Counted from the first letter of the stretch, positions 1 through 9,137 are shown. The stretch is DNA of 64,000 bases from Amycolatopsis japonica (GCF_000732925.1 NZ_CP008953.1:1736001-1800000); one strand, 5' to 3'. Notes: a model not told the origin generated them from the letters alone. Made by a program: numbers and translations.

Positions 1-2
1 CG

Positions 3-2804
3 CAGATCCAGAAGGGAGAAGAGCTCAGGAAGATCGATGACAACGCCAGGGAGCTGGACCACCTGCTGGCCGCCTACGACGTCCAGGTCTATGTGGACCT
101 GGCGAAGCGTCTCGGTCTCGACCCCGGCCCAGAACCGAAGAGCCTCAGTCTCGCGCACCGCGATCCGAAGCCGCTCGGGCTGGGGAAGGCGGCCAACACA
201 CCGGACATCCTGCCCTACTTCAGTGAGATCGTCAGGCGGACGTTCCGGGGCACCGCCGCGGGGACGCTCGACCAGAGCGCGTTCCTCGCGCGGCATCTGA
301 CCCTCTTCGAATCCATGTTCGCCTATGGCGCAGGCCGCAGTCTCGCCACCTTGTTCATCGCGGTCTGGCAGTTGAACAAGCTCGACCAGACCGAACTGGA
401 GCACACCGTCGCCAGGCGGACCTTCGATGAGCGGCAACTGCGTTATCTCGCGAGTCCACAGGTGGCGAAGGAACGCGAAGGGATTCTGAAGCTGGCCGAG
501 TCGGCGGTCGGGCCGCGGCCCGGCTTCTGGGGGCGGTTGCGTGACGCGGCGGTTCTCTTCGGATCGCCGAAGCCGCCGCGGACGGAGCCGCGATCGGTGT
601 CCACATCGGACGAAGCGGCGATCCGTCCCGGATTCGCTTCGAAAGCGGACTTCATGAAGGCTTACACGAGGGTTTCGGCGATCGGCGCCGCGGCCACTGT
701 CGGGGCCGTCGAGCTGTCCGGGGCGAGTCCGGCACTCGCGGTCTCCGCCGTCGCGGTCGCGGCCGCCGGGCCGGTGATCGGCTGGCGCAAATGGTGGCAC
801 CGGAAGGCCGAACTAGAAGCGAGCGACAAGAACATCGCCGCGACCAACCAGCAGAAGGCGGACAAGAGGGCCGCGGAGCAGGCGGAGACGGAGCGGTTCG
901 TCACCGCCAAGGTGACCATGTCCGCCGAGGCGGTCGCCGCGGAGGCACGGCGGGCCGACCGGCCCGCGGTGCTCGGCCTGGCCCCGAAGGCGTTCGACGC
1001 CATGCGGCAGGTCGCCGCGTTCATGGCGGCCCGGCCGCCGGAAAAGCCGCCCACGCCCCTCCGTAATCTGAAACCGCTCGAGATCGCCGAGTATCTGTGG
1101 CCGAACCTGGACTGGGCGGCTCCCTACGAGGCCGCACTCCTCGAAGCGCGGCGCTCCATCGCGGCGGAGTCCACCCGGCTCGACACGACGAAGGACTGGG
1201 GCGACTACGAGACGATCGGTGCGCGGCGACTGGCCGTCGTCGAACTCGCGCGGCTCGCCGACCGAGTGGTCACGCTGCTGGAACACTATCGCCGGAGTGG
1301 CAACGGCGAACCGGTCTGGGTGGGGAACGCGGACCTGAACAACGCCATCGTGAGCTACCAGCGGCTGAGTTCGGCGGACTGGGCGAAGGCGACTCAGGAA
1401 CCCGCCCCGGACTGGCCGTCCGGTCCCGGCAAGACCAGTGCCGCGGCGGCGCTCCCCGCACCGTGGAGTTCGCCACCGATACTGGACACACTGGACTGGC
1501 CGGCCAGTACCGGTTGGGGGACCGTGCCCCGGGGTGCGGGGAGCTGGCTGCCGACGTGGCGGAACCGCACCGCGGCATCGGCGTCGTCACAAGCGGACTT
1601 CTCGAAGCTGGCCAAGGCGACGCCGCTCACTTCGTCGCCGTCGATCCACGACGGCTCCGTGCGGCGGGCCGACGCGGAACGGCTCATCGCGGCGGAGTTC
1701 CCCGAATTGCCCAAGACGAATCCGAACGGCCACTCGCCCGACGCCGAGCGAGACGGCTACCGGACGAACTGCACCAAGGCGGTGGTCGCCTTCGTGCTGC
1801 GCCTGCGTGGTGAAGAGGTGACGGCCGGTCCGGTCCTGCCGGAGGAAGCCGCGACGCTGGCGTATGTCTCCGACCGCCTCGGAGGTGTGTGGGAGACCGG
1901 TCACGGCGTGAGCTACGACAGTGTCATCGCCGCGATGAATTCCCGTCCGGTCGGCGCGATGGCGGTCATCGACATCGTCCACACCGGAGACGACGGACTG
2001 GCACGCGAGCACGTCGCATTGGTGGTTCGGCGGCCATACGGGATCGTGTTCCTCGACCCGCAGACGGGCTGGTTGCTGAAACTGCCCGAGCGGCCGGTCG
2101 CCCTCGCCCTGCTGCCGTTCACCGACGTTCCCTTCGAAAGCGCAGCGAAGGGCTTGAGCGGACTGAGCTCCCGGCGGCTGGCGGCGCTGGGCTTGCCGGG
2201 CCTGAAGATCGAGAAGACCGTGGAGCTCGTGGCGGGACTCGACCTGCACGGGCGGCTCGCCGACGGGACCGAGGTCCGGGTCTTCGCCAGAGGTGCCGTC
2301 TCACCGGATTCCCGCCCCTTCGACCGCGGGGTCGTACCACCCGGTGGCAAGGTGGTGTACCTCTACGTGGGGGCGGAAGGGAAACCGGCGGACGGGTTTC
2401 TCGAGGCCGGGGCGGACCTGGTCCTGAGATACGGCGGAAGCCCGGATTTCGAGCTGATCGCGGACGCCGATCCGGCGTCGCCGGGCGCCCCGGCGCGGTA
2501 CGGTCCGTTCCATCGGCTGGAAAGCACGAGCCAGAACGCCGGCGTGGCCGGGATGCAGTCGGCGTCCCGCGAGATCTGGGGCAGGGCACCCGTCTACGGG
2601 GACAGCGCGCCGGTGGTGCAGGCCTACCGCGGCCCGTTGCCGGAAGGACGCAGGGGAGTCGAGTTCTGGACCGACATCAAGCCCAAATGGCACGGCACCA
2701 ATGTCGCGATGCGGGCCTGGTACCCGACGCAGGGAGTCCGGATCGAGGACGACTTCGCCAAACTCGAAGTCGTGGTCACCAAGAACACGCAGACGGAGGA
2801 GTGA
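3..2804 (+). CDS. Large toxin-like protein with papain-fold (Tox-PL-type) domain, 5' end cut by window edge
   Basis: The reading frame is open from base 3, so the true start lies upstream; the first in-frame GTG is at 93. Residue numbers below count from that GTG. Visible order: a helical N-terminal part; a hydrophobic pair at about 195-235 that could span or insert into a membrane; an Ala/Glu-rich helical stretch; a Pro/Ser-rich linker; a papain-like domain at about 535-680; and a C-terminal region of about 200 residues I cannot assign. The papain-like core has C560 in TNCTKAV, H640 in REHVALVV and D655 in FLDPQTG. This is the Cys-His-Asp pattern of papain-fold toxin 1 domains, which act as deamidases or peptidases in polymorphic toxins. 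The next gene starts 2 bases after the stop and encodes an immunity-like protein, which supports a toxin role. Target and secretion route cannot be read from the sequence. Confidence 0.7.
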   Translation, partial: QIQKGEELRKIDDNARELDHLLAAYDVQVYVDLAKRLGLDPGPEPKSLSLAHRDPKPLGLGKAANTPDILPYFSEIVRRTFRGTAAGTLDQSAFLARHLTLFESMFAYGAGRSLATLFIAVWQLNKLDQTELEHTVARRTFDERQLRYLASPQVAKEREGILKLAESAVGPRPGFWGRLRDAAVLFGSPKPPRTEPRSVSTSDEAAIRPGFASKADFMKAYTRVSAIGAAATVGAVELSGASPALAVSAVAVAAAGPVIGWRKWWHRKAELEASDKNIAATNQQKADKRAAEQAETERFVTAKVTMSAEAVAAEARRADRPAVLGLAPKAFDAMRQVAAFMAARPPEKPPTPLRNLKPLEIAEYLWPNLDWAAPYEAALLEARRSIAAESTRLDTTKDWGDYETIGARRLAVVELARLADRVVTLLEHYRRSGNGEPVWVGNADLNNAIVSYQRLSSADWAKATQEPAPDWPSGPGKTSAAAALPAPWSSPPILDTLDWPASTGWGTVPRGAGSWLPTWRNRTAASASSQADFSKLAKATPLTSSPSIHDGSVRRADAERLIAAEFPELPKTNPNGHSPDAERDGYRTNCTKAVVAFVLRLRGEEVTAGPVLPEEAATLAYVSDRLGGVWETGHGVSYDSVIAAMNSRPVGAMAVIDIVHTGDDGLAREHVALVVRRPYGIVFLDPQTGWLLKLPERPVALALLPFTDVPFESAAKGLSGLSSRRLAALGLPGLKIEKTVELVAGLDLHGRLADGTEVRVFARGAVSPDSRPFDRGVVPPGGKVVYLYVGAEGKPADGFLEAGADLVLRYGGSPDFELIADADPASPGAPARYGPFHRLESTSQNAGVAGMQSASREIWGRAPVYGDSAPVVQAYRGPLPEGRRGVEFWTDIKPKWHGTNVAMRAWYPTQGVRIEDDFAKLEVVVTKNTQTEE

Positions 2805-2806
2805 TC

Positions 2807-5038
2807 GTGCACGCTGGTGAGGCGATCGCGAAGGCACAGGCGTGGCTGCGCTTCGGCACATCCGTGGATCTGACGACGGGGGAGCACGCGGTCCGGATCG
2901 AGCATGATCGGGTGCGCGAGGTTCCGGACGGCTGGCTGGTGCCCTACAACACGATTCGCGCGCTGGACGGCGGGGACCGGCTCGCCTCGCTCGTGCCGCG
3001 ACCGATGTTGCTCGTGCGGGAAAACGGGGAGCTGCGCCGTCCGGATCCCGATCCGGACGGTCTCGGGCCGAGCGTCCCGGTCCCCTTCGCCGGACAGGAG
3101 GACTGGCGAGAGATCCTGGAACCCGAGTTCGCGCGCAGCGGGGTGGCCTATCTCGGAGTGCCGGCGAGTGCAGTACTGGGCTGGCGGAAGCACGATCAGG
3201 CGGGCGGGCCGACAGAGGAGATCCGGGCCAATCCCGGCTACCGGCCCGGTCCCGAGCGGCTCGGACATCCAGTCATGGAGACCCGGCTCGAACAACTCCT
3301 CGGTTGCCTTGAGGCCCGTCGCTTCAGTCGTGAGCGCTACCTCGCCGGGCTGCTCACCGCGACGGTCCACATCCCGGTCGACCCGCGGACGGAACGACCG
3401 CTTTCCTCTTTGTGGCGGGAGAATCCGCGAGCCTTGGCGGTGTTCAGTTCCAGCAGACGGGTTCCGGCGGGGACGGTGAAATGGGTGCGGATGGACGTGC
3501 TGTCGTTCGCCGCCGAGTTCCCCGGGACCGGCCTGGTCGTCAACCCCGGTTCGGTTCCTTCGGACTCTGTCACCGTCGAGGAGCTCACTTGGGCGCGAGC
3601 GCGGTGGCCGGTCCTCCGCGCGATCACGCGGGTCGTGGAGGTCCCCGCCGAGTACTCGGCGCCGGTCGTGGCCGTGATCGAACAGATCCGTGCGGCAACG
3701 GAGGGGATCGACCCCGCAGCCGGGCTCCGTGACGCGGCGGGAAAGGCCAGAACGGCCGGATTCGAACTGTCCGTCGAGGACTGTCAGCGGTTCGTGCTCG
3801 GCCGGGCGTGGGAACAGCGCAACGGGGTGGAAACCGGCGGGATCGCCTCCCCTGACGACGACATCGAGGGACAGTCCTGGCCCGAGGACCTCGGCGCGAA
3901 CGGTCTCGTCGCCGGATACGACGCCGCGGGCCGGGTCCGGCCACACGCGTCGGCATCGGGGAAGTTCTTTCGCCAGGACGCCGACGGAGTCCGGTTCGCC
4001 TGGCGTCGTATCGCGGGCGCGTTCGCCGGGTTCGCCGCGGGGGAGGCGTTGGGTTCGGCCGTGGACACGGTGACCTGGCCCGAAATCAAGACGAAGTTCG
4101 GCGAGGAAGGGGTCGTCGAACCGATCTCCGACGGACGGCTCGGCCCGTTGACCCGGCGACTGCTCTTCCACACCGAAGGGCTGCTGCGCGCTTTACCGCC
4201 GCGGTTCGGTGGCGCCGCCTCAGGCAGGTTGATGGCGCTCGGCGCGCTGCTTTCGCGGCCGAGCCCGGACCTCCTCGAAGGCTGGCTCTCCCGCGTCCCG
4301 GAAATCCAGGACGGCCGGTCGGAACCGCCCCCGGTCGCGAACGACGTCACCTTTCTGGTGCTGGGAATGGTGGCGGCGCTCTGTGGCGGCGGGCCCGACT
4401 CCGATGCCGCGACCGCCGCGCAGGTCGGCAGGCTGCTCGCGACCGGTGCCGGTGCCGACGGACCCACCGCCGAGGCGGCCGGTGTGACGGCCGAGCTGTT
4501 CACCGGGCTGTTCCACACCGACGCGCCGCCGCCGCAGGTCGTCTGCCGGCGGGTGGCCGAGCGTGAAGGCGCGCGTGGCCCGGCGGTGGCCGCACTCGCC
4601 GCCGCGGTGCGCGCTCAGGTAGAGCAGATCCGTCCCGATACCGAGGAACTGGACGGTTTCGGAACCGGCGACACCGCCGTCGACGCGCTGGGCCGTGCCA
4701 TGATCGCGGTGTCGCGGCGGTTCTTCGATCCACGCTGGGCGATGCGGGCCGCCGTCAATCACTCCGGGCGCAGCGCGATCACCGGGGCGATCGCCGGCGC
4801 GGTGGTGGGGGCACGGGCCGGGGTTCCCGGGCTGCCACAGGAGTGGCTCGGCGGGCTGGGAAGACCCGGCTTGGTGGAAACCGTCGCCGGCGACGCGTTC
4901 TGGCACTTCTCGGCTCGCTCTCCGGCTGAAGACGAGCGTTTCGCCGACGAGTGGGCGAGGCGGTATCCGCGGATCTGGCCGCCGTCGGACGCGGGCGGAA
5001 TGGGCGCGGGCCTCGCCGGTGGCCGGCCTGGAACCTGA
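2807..5038 (+). CDS. Probable immunity protein: Imm35/YrhB-like + SseB-like + degenerate ADP-ribosylglycohydrolase domains
   Basis: About 743 residues. I chose GTG 2807 because GGAGG at 2795-2799 sits 7 bases upstream; GTG 2801, overlapping the toxin stop, is possible. Residues 1-80 look like Imm35/YrhB immunity domains (GWLVPYNT, then a PMLLVRENGEL strand). Residues about 190-265 resemble SseB N-terminal domains (ALAVFSSSRRV ... GLVVNPGS). From about 400 to the end the fold follows ADP-ribosylglycohydrolases (RRIAGAFAGFAAGEALGS ... NHSGRSAITGAIAG). Both metal-binding signatures are lost: the usual T-D-D-T is GPLT, and the usual G-D-S-D near the end is GRSA. Catalysis is therefore unlikely. 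Tight coupling to the toxin gene suggests it binds and neutralises that protein, which is an inference. Confidence 0.66.
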   Translation: MHAGEAIAKAQAWLRFGTSVDLTTGEHAVRIEHDRVREVPDGWLVPYNTIRALDGGDRLASLVPRPMLLVRENGELRRPDPDPDGLGPSVPVPFAGQEDWREILEPEFARSGVAYLGVPASAVLGWRKHDQAGGPTEEIRANPGYRPGPERLGHPVMETRLEQLLGCLEARRFSRERYLAGLLTATVHIPVDPRTERPLSSLWRENPRALAVFSSSRRVPAGTVKWVRMDVLSFAAEFPGTGLVVNPGSVPSDSVTVEELTWARARWPVLRAITRVVEVPAEYSAPVVAVIEQIRAATEGIDPAAGLRDAAGKARTAGFELSVEDCQRFVLGRAWEQRNGVETGGIASPDDDIEGQSWPEDLGANGLVAGYDAAGRVRPHASASGKFFRQDADGVRFAWRRIAGAFAGFAAGEALGSAVDTVTWPEIKTKFGEEGVVEPISDGRLGPLTRRLLFHTEGLLRALPPRFGGAASGRLMALGALLSRPSPDLLEGWLSRVPEIQDGRSEPPPVANDVTFLVLGMVAALCGGGPDSDAATAAQVGRLLATGAGADGPTAEAAGVTAELFTGLFHTDAPPPQVVCRRVAEREGARGPAVAALAAAVRAQVEQIRPDTEELDGFGTGDTAVDALGRAMIAVSRRFFDPRWAMRAAVNHSGRSAITGAIAGAVVGARAGVPGLPQEWLGGLGRPGLVETVAGDAFWHFSARSPAEDERFADEWARRYPRIWPPSDAGGMGAGLAGGRPGT

Positions 5039-5084
5039 CGACGGCGCCTTCGATGATCGGCAGCGGGGCCTCTGAACGCCGACC

Positions 5085-6059
5085 TCAGCCCTGATCCGGC
5101 ATACCGTAGTGGTGCAGGATGGCGGCCATTTGCTCGTACGGAGGGCGCTGTCCGCCGTCCAGCCTGCACCACGCGGCCTCATGGCCGACGCCGCCGAGGA
5201 TCGCCACCTTCGCGACCGGTGTCCGTTCGGCGTGTGCGACACCGTTCCTGGCGACCAGTTCGTGTCCGATGAGGACACCGTAGGGCAGGGCGGGCGGGGT
5301 CGGGCCGCTGACCCGCAAGCCGTCCGGCCTGCCGGGGTGAGCGGCGACCACCATCATCCGGGCGAAACCCGCGGCTTCGGCGGCCAGCGTCTCGACGGCG
5401 GCCCGCGGAACCGTTCCCGCGGGAGGACCGCTGAGCTCGACCTCCTCCTGCACACCGGCCTCCACCTTCCGCGTGCGCAATCGTCCCACCACTCCGGGGC
5501 CGGTCACGATCACTTCCGTGGGGGCGGGCAGCCGGTCACGGCAGAGGTTCGTGAGCGTCGCGGCAGACCACGGCTCGGTGACCGGTTCGGCGGCGCCCCA
5601 TCCCGCTGGTTCGCCGTCGCCGAGCGCCGACGTCAAGATTTCGACCGCCCTGCCGAGCCGGAATGTCGCGCCGCCGTCGTGCAGCGTGGTGATCCGCACC
5701 TCCAGCGAGCCCGAGCCGGGTATCGGTTCCGCCGGCTCCGCCGCCGTGGCATCCGGTTCGGGGGCGAACCGGGTTCCGGTCCAGTGCAAGGGGAATCCGC
5801 GCGTCCCGTCGCGATGACCACCACGGGAGTCCCGGACCACCCATTCGCACCGTCCTTCGCCGAGAAGCAGTTCGAGTGGATACGTGAGACCGCTGTGCTC
5901 GGCGGTGACCACTTGGAGCAGCCGACGGCTCGCAGCCGCTTCCCCCGCGGCGGCGACGAGCCGGGGAGAAGCCGAGACGACGGCTCGGAACTGTTCGACG
6001 ACGATGGCCTCCGCAGTCTCGATGTCGGCGGCGGGGGTGCCGGTCAGCGGTTCGACCAC
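5085..6059 (-). CDS. Uncharacterised protein, possibly DUF6177-like
   Basis: 324 residues, starting at GTG 6059 with AGGAGG six bases upstream. It has no signal peptide or membrane segment. It is a soluble alpha/beta protein with an N-terminal EAIVVEQFRAVVSASPRLVAA stretch and a C-terminal half containing PYGVLIGHELVARNGV and ILGGVGHEAAWCRLDGG. It reminds me of the DUF6177 proteins often found beside actinobacterial type VII secretion or toxin loci, but I cannot confirm that. It shares an operon with the small gene at 6044-6400 (16-base overlap) and converges on the toxin/immunity pair, so it may be a further immunity or accessory factor. Function unknown. Confidence 0.55.
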   Translation of the reverse strand: MVEPLTGTPAADIETAEAIVVEQFRAVVSASPRLVAAAGEAAASRRLLQVVTAEHSGLTYPLELLLGEGRCEWVVRDSRGGHRDGTRGFPLHWTGTRFAPEPDATAAEPAEPIPGSGSLEVRITTLHDGGATFRLGRAVEILTSALGDGEPAGWGAAEPVTEPWSAATLTNLCRDRLPAPTEVIVTGPGVVGRLRTRKVEAGVQEEVELSGPPAGTVPRAAVETLAAEAAGFARMMVVAAHPGRPDGLRVSGPTPPALPYGVLIGHELVARNGVAHAERTPVAKVAILGGVGHEAAWCRLDGGQRPPYEQMAAILHHYGMPDQG

Positions 6060-6400
6060 GACAGTCCTCCTGTTCTTTCGACAAGAGCCCCGATGAAGGC
6101 CCTGGCGACCGTTTCCGCTTCCGCATCGTCATCACGCGTGCGGCATTCCACCCACCACACCGGATGCGGGACCTCCACTTCGGCGTCGAGGCCGAGCAGG
6201 CGTTGTGCTTCACCGGCGACCCGGACGAGCCGGATGTCCTCGATGACCACCAGCGGCCGCCCATCGGGATGATGCAGTTGCGTGACACCGTCTTCCGCCT
6301 GCTCCGCGACCAGCAGTTCCGGGCCCGCCACCAGCAGCGCCTCGATGGTCTCCTCCGCGCCGGGTTCGTCGCGGCACAAGCCGATGATGTCGAAGGTCAT
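6044..6400 (-). CDS. Small uncharacterised protein
   Basis: 118 residues from ATG 6400, preceded by GAGGAG. The protein is acidic, with a central strand-rich segment (GRPLVVIEDIRLV) and a conserved-looking PHPVWWVECR followed by an acidic helix. No signal peptide and no recognised domain. Its 3' end overlaps the start of the downstream gene at 6059 by 16 bases, so the two are translationally coupled and probably act together. No function can be given. Confidence 0.55.
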   Translation of the reverse strand: MTFDIIGLCRDEPGAEETIEALLVAGPELLVAEQAEDGVTQLHHPDGRPLVVIEDIRLVRVAGEAQRLLGLDAEVEVPHPVWWVECRTRDDDAEAETVARAFIGALVERTGGLSWSNR

Positions 6401-6408
6401 GCCACTCC

Positions 6409-7662
6409 TCAGTTCGGGCTGACCGGGAACCGCAGTTCGAAGATCGCGCCGCCCTCGTCGGCGTTGTAAACCGCGAGCGTGCCGCCGTGCGCCTGCGCGA
6501 CCCACCGCACGATCGACAGCCCGAGCCCGGAAGAGCCGCCGGTGCTGGCGAACCGGTCGAAGGCGTCGCCGGCCATCGTCGTGTCGATCCCCGGGCCGTG
6601 GTCGGCGACGGTCACGGTGCCGCCGGCGACGGTCAGGTGCACGAACGCCTTCGCGCCCGGGTGGCGGCCGTAGCGCATGGCGTTGTCGAGAAGGTTGCCG
6701 ATCGCTCGTTGCAGCAGCGCGGGATCGGCGTTGACCTTCGTGGGCGCGGCGGTGACGGTGACTTCGGCGCCTTCGGTCGCGGTGTCCTCGACGATGCCCA
6801 CCACCAGCTGATCGAGCCAGATCGGCTGGATGCTCAGCTGTTCCACGCCCGCGGCGAGCCGGGCGCGGACGAGCAGGTCGTCGATGATCCCGCCCATTCT
6901 CGCGGCGAGCCGGACGGTGCGCGGCAGGAGTTCCGCGGACTGCGCGGGGTTGGCCATCGCGGTTTCGGCGAGCGCGCGCAGGGCGGCGACCGGGGTGCGG
7001 AGGTCGTGCGCGGTTTCGGCGAGCAGGACCTCCTGCTGCTGCAAGGCCGCGGCCGCGGGGCGGATCGAGCGGCCGGACAGCAGGTGGCCCGCGAAGCCGA
7101 GGATCGCGATCAGCAGCACGGTGCCGCCGATCACCAGCAATGTGAACCGGGTGTGCGCGGAGTCCTCGGCCTCGGTGGACTGCACCGCGACGACGGCCGC
7201 GAACGTCTTGCCGTCGCCGTCGCGCAGCGGTTCGGCGCGGACCTTGACCATGGCGCCGTCGGACGCCTTTTGGTGGCCCTGCACCAGCTTGCCGGTCTTC
7301 ACCGCCTCGGTCGCCAGGCCGTTCAGCAGTTGCGTGCTCATCGGGACGCAGTTCGCCCGGGAGAAATGCGGCTGGAACGCGGGCGCCCCGCCGGACAGGA
7401 TCGCGAACTGGGGGCAGCGGTCGTTCAGCACGTCGGTGTTGACCAGACCGAAGCCGACGGTGCCGTCGAATTCGACCAGTCTGCTGACCGAAGACGTGAC
7501 CTGGGTCAGCGCCGCGTCGATCCGTTCGTCACCCTGGTCGCCGTCCTCGTTGATGAGCAGCCACGCGAAGACGACCAGCCCGAGCGTGTTCATCACGGTG
7601 AACAACGCGGTCAGCGTCCAGCGCAGCCTGCGCAGCCGGTCGGCCGAGGAGTGGGTGTTCAC
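6409..7662 (-). CDS. Sensor histidine kinase
   Basis: 417 residues. One membrane helix at about 17-37, an extracellular sensor region of about 130 residues with two cysteines (NDRCPQ and RANCVP), and a second helix at about 170-192. HisKA follows with the phospho-acceptor in TAHDLRTPVAALRA, then an ATPase with an N box (NLLDNAMRYG), DHGPGID and GLGLSIVRWV. I see no clear HAMP domain. The start codon overlaps the stop of the response regulator gene at 7659 (ATGA), so kinase and regulator are a cognate, translationally coupled pair. The paired cysteines could form a redox-sensitive or structural disulfide outside the cell (inference). The signal is unknown. Confidence 0.9.
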   Translation of the reverse strand: MNTHSSADRLRRLRWTLTALFTVMNTLGLVVFAWLLINEDGDQGDERIDAALTQVTSSVSRLVEFDGTVGFGLVNTDVLNDRCPQFAILSGGAPAFQPHFSRANCVPMSTQLLNGLATEAVKTGKLVQGHQKASDGAMVKVRAEPLRDGDGKTFAAVVAVQSTEAEDSAHTRFTLLVIGGTVLLIAILGFAGHLLSGRSIRPAAAALQQQEVLLAETAHDLRTPVAALRALAETAMANPAQSAELLPRTVRLAARMGGIIDDLLVRARLAAGVEQLSIQPIWLDQLVVGIVEDTATEGAEVTVTAAPTKVNADPALLQRAIGNLLDNAMRYGRHPGAKAFVHLTVAGGTVTVADHGPGIDTTMAGDAFDRFASTGGSSGLGLSIVRWVAQAHGGTLAVYNADEGGAIFELRFPVSPN

Positions 7663-8324
7663 CGGGCGCCCAGCCGGTAGCCGAGGCCGCGGACGGCGTG
7701 GATCAGCTCGGGTTCCTTCAACTTGCGGCGCAACCGCTTCACCACCACATCGACCACATTGGACATCGGATCGGCCTGCGCGTCCCAGCAGTGCTCGATC
7801 AGATCGGCCCGCTGCACGGGCAGGCCGGCCCTGGTCAGCAGGTATTCGAGCACCGCGTACTCCTTGTTGGTCAAGGTGAGCAGCACGCCCGCGCGCCGCA
7901 CCTCACGCCGCGCGCAGTCCATCACCAGATCTTCGTGCTGCAGCACCGAGGGCCGGTCGAACGCCGACCGGTGGCACAGGTTCGCCACCCGCTCGGTCAG
8001 CTCGGCCATCACGAACGGCTTCACGAGGTAGTCGTCGCCGCCGTGCTCGAAACCCGCCACCCGGTCGGCGAGCGCGTCGCGCGCGGTGAGGAACAGCACC
8101 GGCGCCCGCCAGCCCAATTGCCGACGCATGTGCACGTATTCGATGGCGTCGCCGTCCGGCAGCATCCGGTCCAGCACCACGCAGTCGTGGTGCGTTCCGC
8201 GCAGCAGCCGGTCCGCGGTCGCGATGTCGCCCGCCTCGTCGACGACGAAGCCGGCCGCGCGCAGCTGCGTGACCAGTGCGAGCCGCAGATTCCCGTCGTC
8301 TTCGACGACCATCACCCGTGTCAT
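7659..8324 (-). CDS. OmpR/PhoB-type response regulator
   Basis: 221 residues from ATG 8324. The receiver has the acidic pair VVEDD, phospho-Asp in CVVLDRMLP, Thr in LFLTARD and Lys in LVKPF. The C-terminal winged helix has NKEYAVLEYLLTRAG and RLRRKLKEP...VRGLGYRLG. It is the partner of the kinase at 6409-7662. It closely resembles the regulator at 10796-11461: both have D-R-M-L-P-x-G-D-A instead of the usual DLMLPGMDG, and both have WD-x-x-ADP-x-SNV before the recognition helix. Its promoter region (8325-8483) is shared with the divergent LuxR-type gene. Confidence 0.9.
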   Translation of the reverse strand: MTRVMVVEDDGNLRLALVTQLRAAGFVVDEAGDIATADRLLRGTHHDCVVLDRMLPDGDAIEYVHMRRQLGWRAPVLFLTARDALADRVAGFEHGGDDYLVKPFVMAELTERVANLCHRSAFDRPSVLQHEDLVMDCARREVRRAGVLLTLTNKEYAVLEYLLTRAGLPVQRADLIEHCWDAQADPMSNVVDVVVKRLRRKLKEPELIHAVRGLGYRLGAR

Positions 8325-8483
8325 CAAAACCTCATGTTCGGACAGCGAAAGTAGACGCGTGCAGTTCCCGGTGCCCCTGAACGCTAACGCGTCGGGTGCC
8401 CGTGACCGCCCCGGTGGCGGGGAACTGGCATGAACAGGACGTCGTCGGCGGCACCGCGCCGGGGGAAGAGGGAGGTACCTGCG

Positions 8484-9137
8484 ATGACCGTGCAGGCCGG
8501 CCAGCTCAGTCTGGTCACGGGAGCGGGCCCGGGCGGCGACCGGGCGGGGCTCGGCGAGCTGCTCGCGGAAGCGACCGGCGAGGTGCTCGTCATGAGCACG
8601 GGAACGGACACCGCGTTCCAGCGGATCGCGCTCGGAGGCGTGCGCCCCGGCGTCCGGCACAAGGTGCTCTTCCCCGACTCCGCACGGATGTCCGGCGCGC
8701 TGAACCGGATGTCGCGGGCGGGCGCCGAGGTGCGGACCGACGCCGAGGTCCCGATGGACGCGCTGGTGATCGACCGGACCTCGGTCGTCCTTCCGGCGGA
8801 AGGCAGGCAGGCCGGTTCCGCGGTGTTCCGCCTGCCCGGCGTGGTCACCGCGACGGTCGGGCTGTTCGAGCGGATCTGGCAGGCCGCCGCCCCGCTCGTC
8901 CCGCTGGACCTCCCGGAACCCGAGAACGCTTCGATCCTGACCTGCCGCGAACAGGAACTGCTGACGCTGCTCTTCTCCGGCACGACCGACGAATCCGCCG
9001 CCGCGCGGCTCGGCGTCTCGGTGCGGACGGTGCGCCGGATGGTCGCCGACATCATGAACCGGCTCGGTGCCCGCAGCCGGTTCCAGGCAGGCGCCAAGGC
9101 CGTCGACCGCGGCTGGCTGATGGCGAAGGCGGGCTGA
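8484..9137 (+). CDS. LuxR-type HTH transcriptional regulator
   Basis: 217 residues from ATG 8484, with GGAGG at 8471-8475; an in-frame ATG at 8430 has poorer spacing. Residues about 20-140 form an alpha/beta region like the C-terminal ligand domain of TrmB/PLD-like regulators (EVLVMSTGTD ... MDALVIDRTSVVLP). Residues about 155-217 are a LuxR-type helix-turn-helix (LTCREQELLTLLFSG ... AARLGVSVRTVRRMVADI). There is no receiver domain. Its stop overlaps the start of the beta-helix/AAA+ gene (ATGA at 9137), so it is expressed with it and probably controls this locus. Confidence 0.82.
   Translation: MTVQAGQLSLVTGAGPGGDRAGLGELLAEATGEVLVMSTGTDTAFQRIALGGVRPGVRHKVLFPDSARMSGALNRMSRAGAEVRTDAEVPMDALVIDRTSVVLPAEGRQAGSAVFRLPGVVTATVGLFERIWQAAAPLVPLDLPEPENASILTCREQELLTLLFSGTTDESAAARLGVSVRTVRRMVADIMNRLGARSRFQAGAKAVDRGWLMAKAG

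Noticed and set aside
6044..6505. Longer version of the small gene starting at 6505
   Set aside because: The extra N-terminal residues are Arg/Gly rich and overlap the histidine kinase gene; ATG 6400 has a proper ribosome site.
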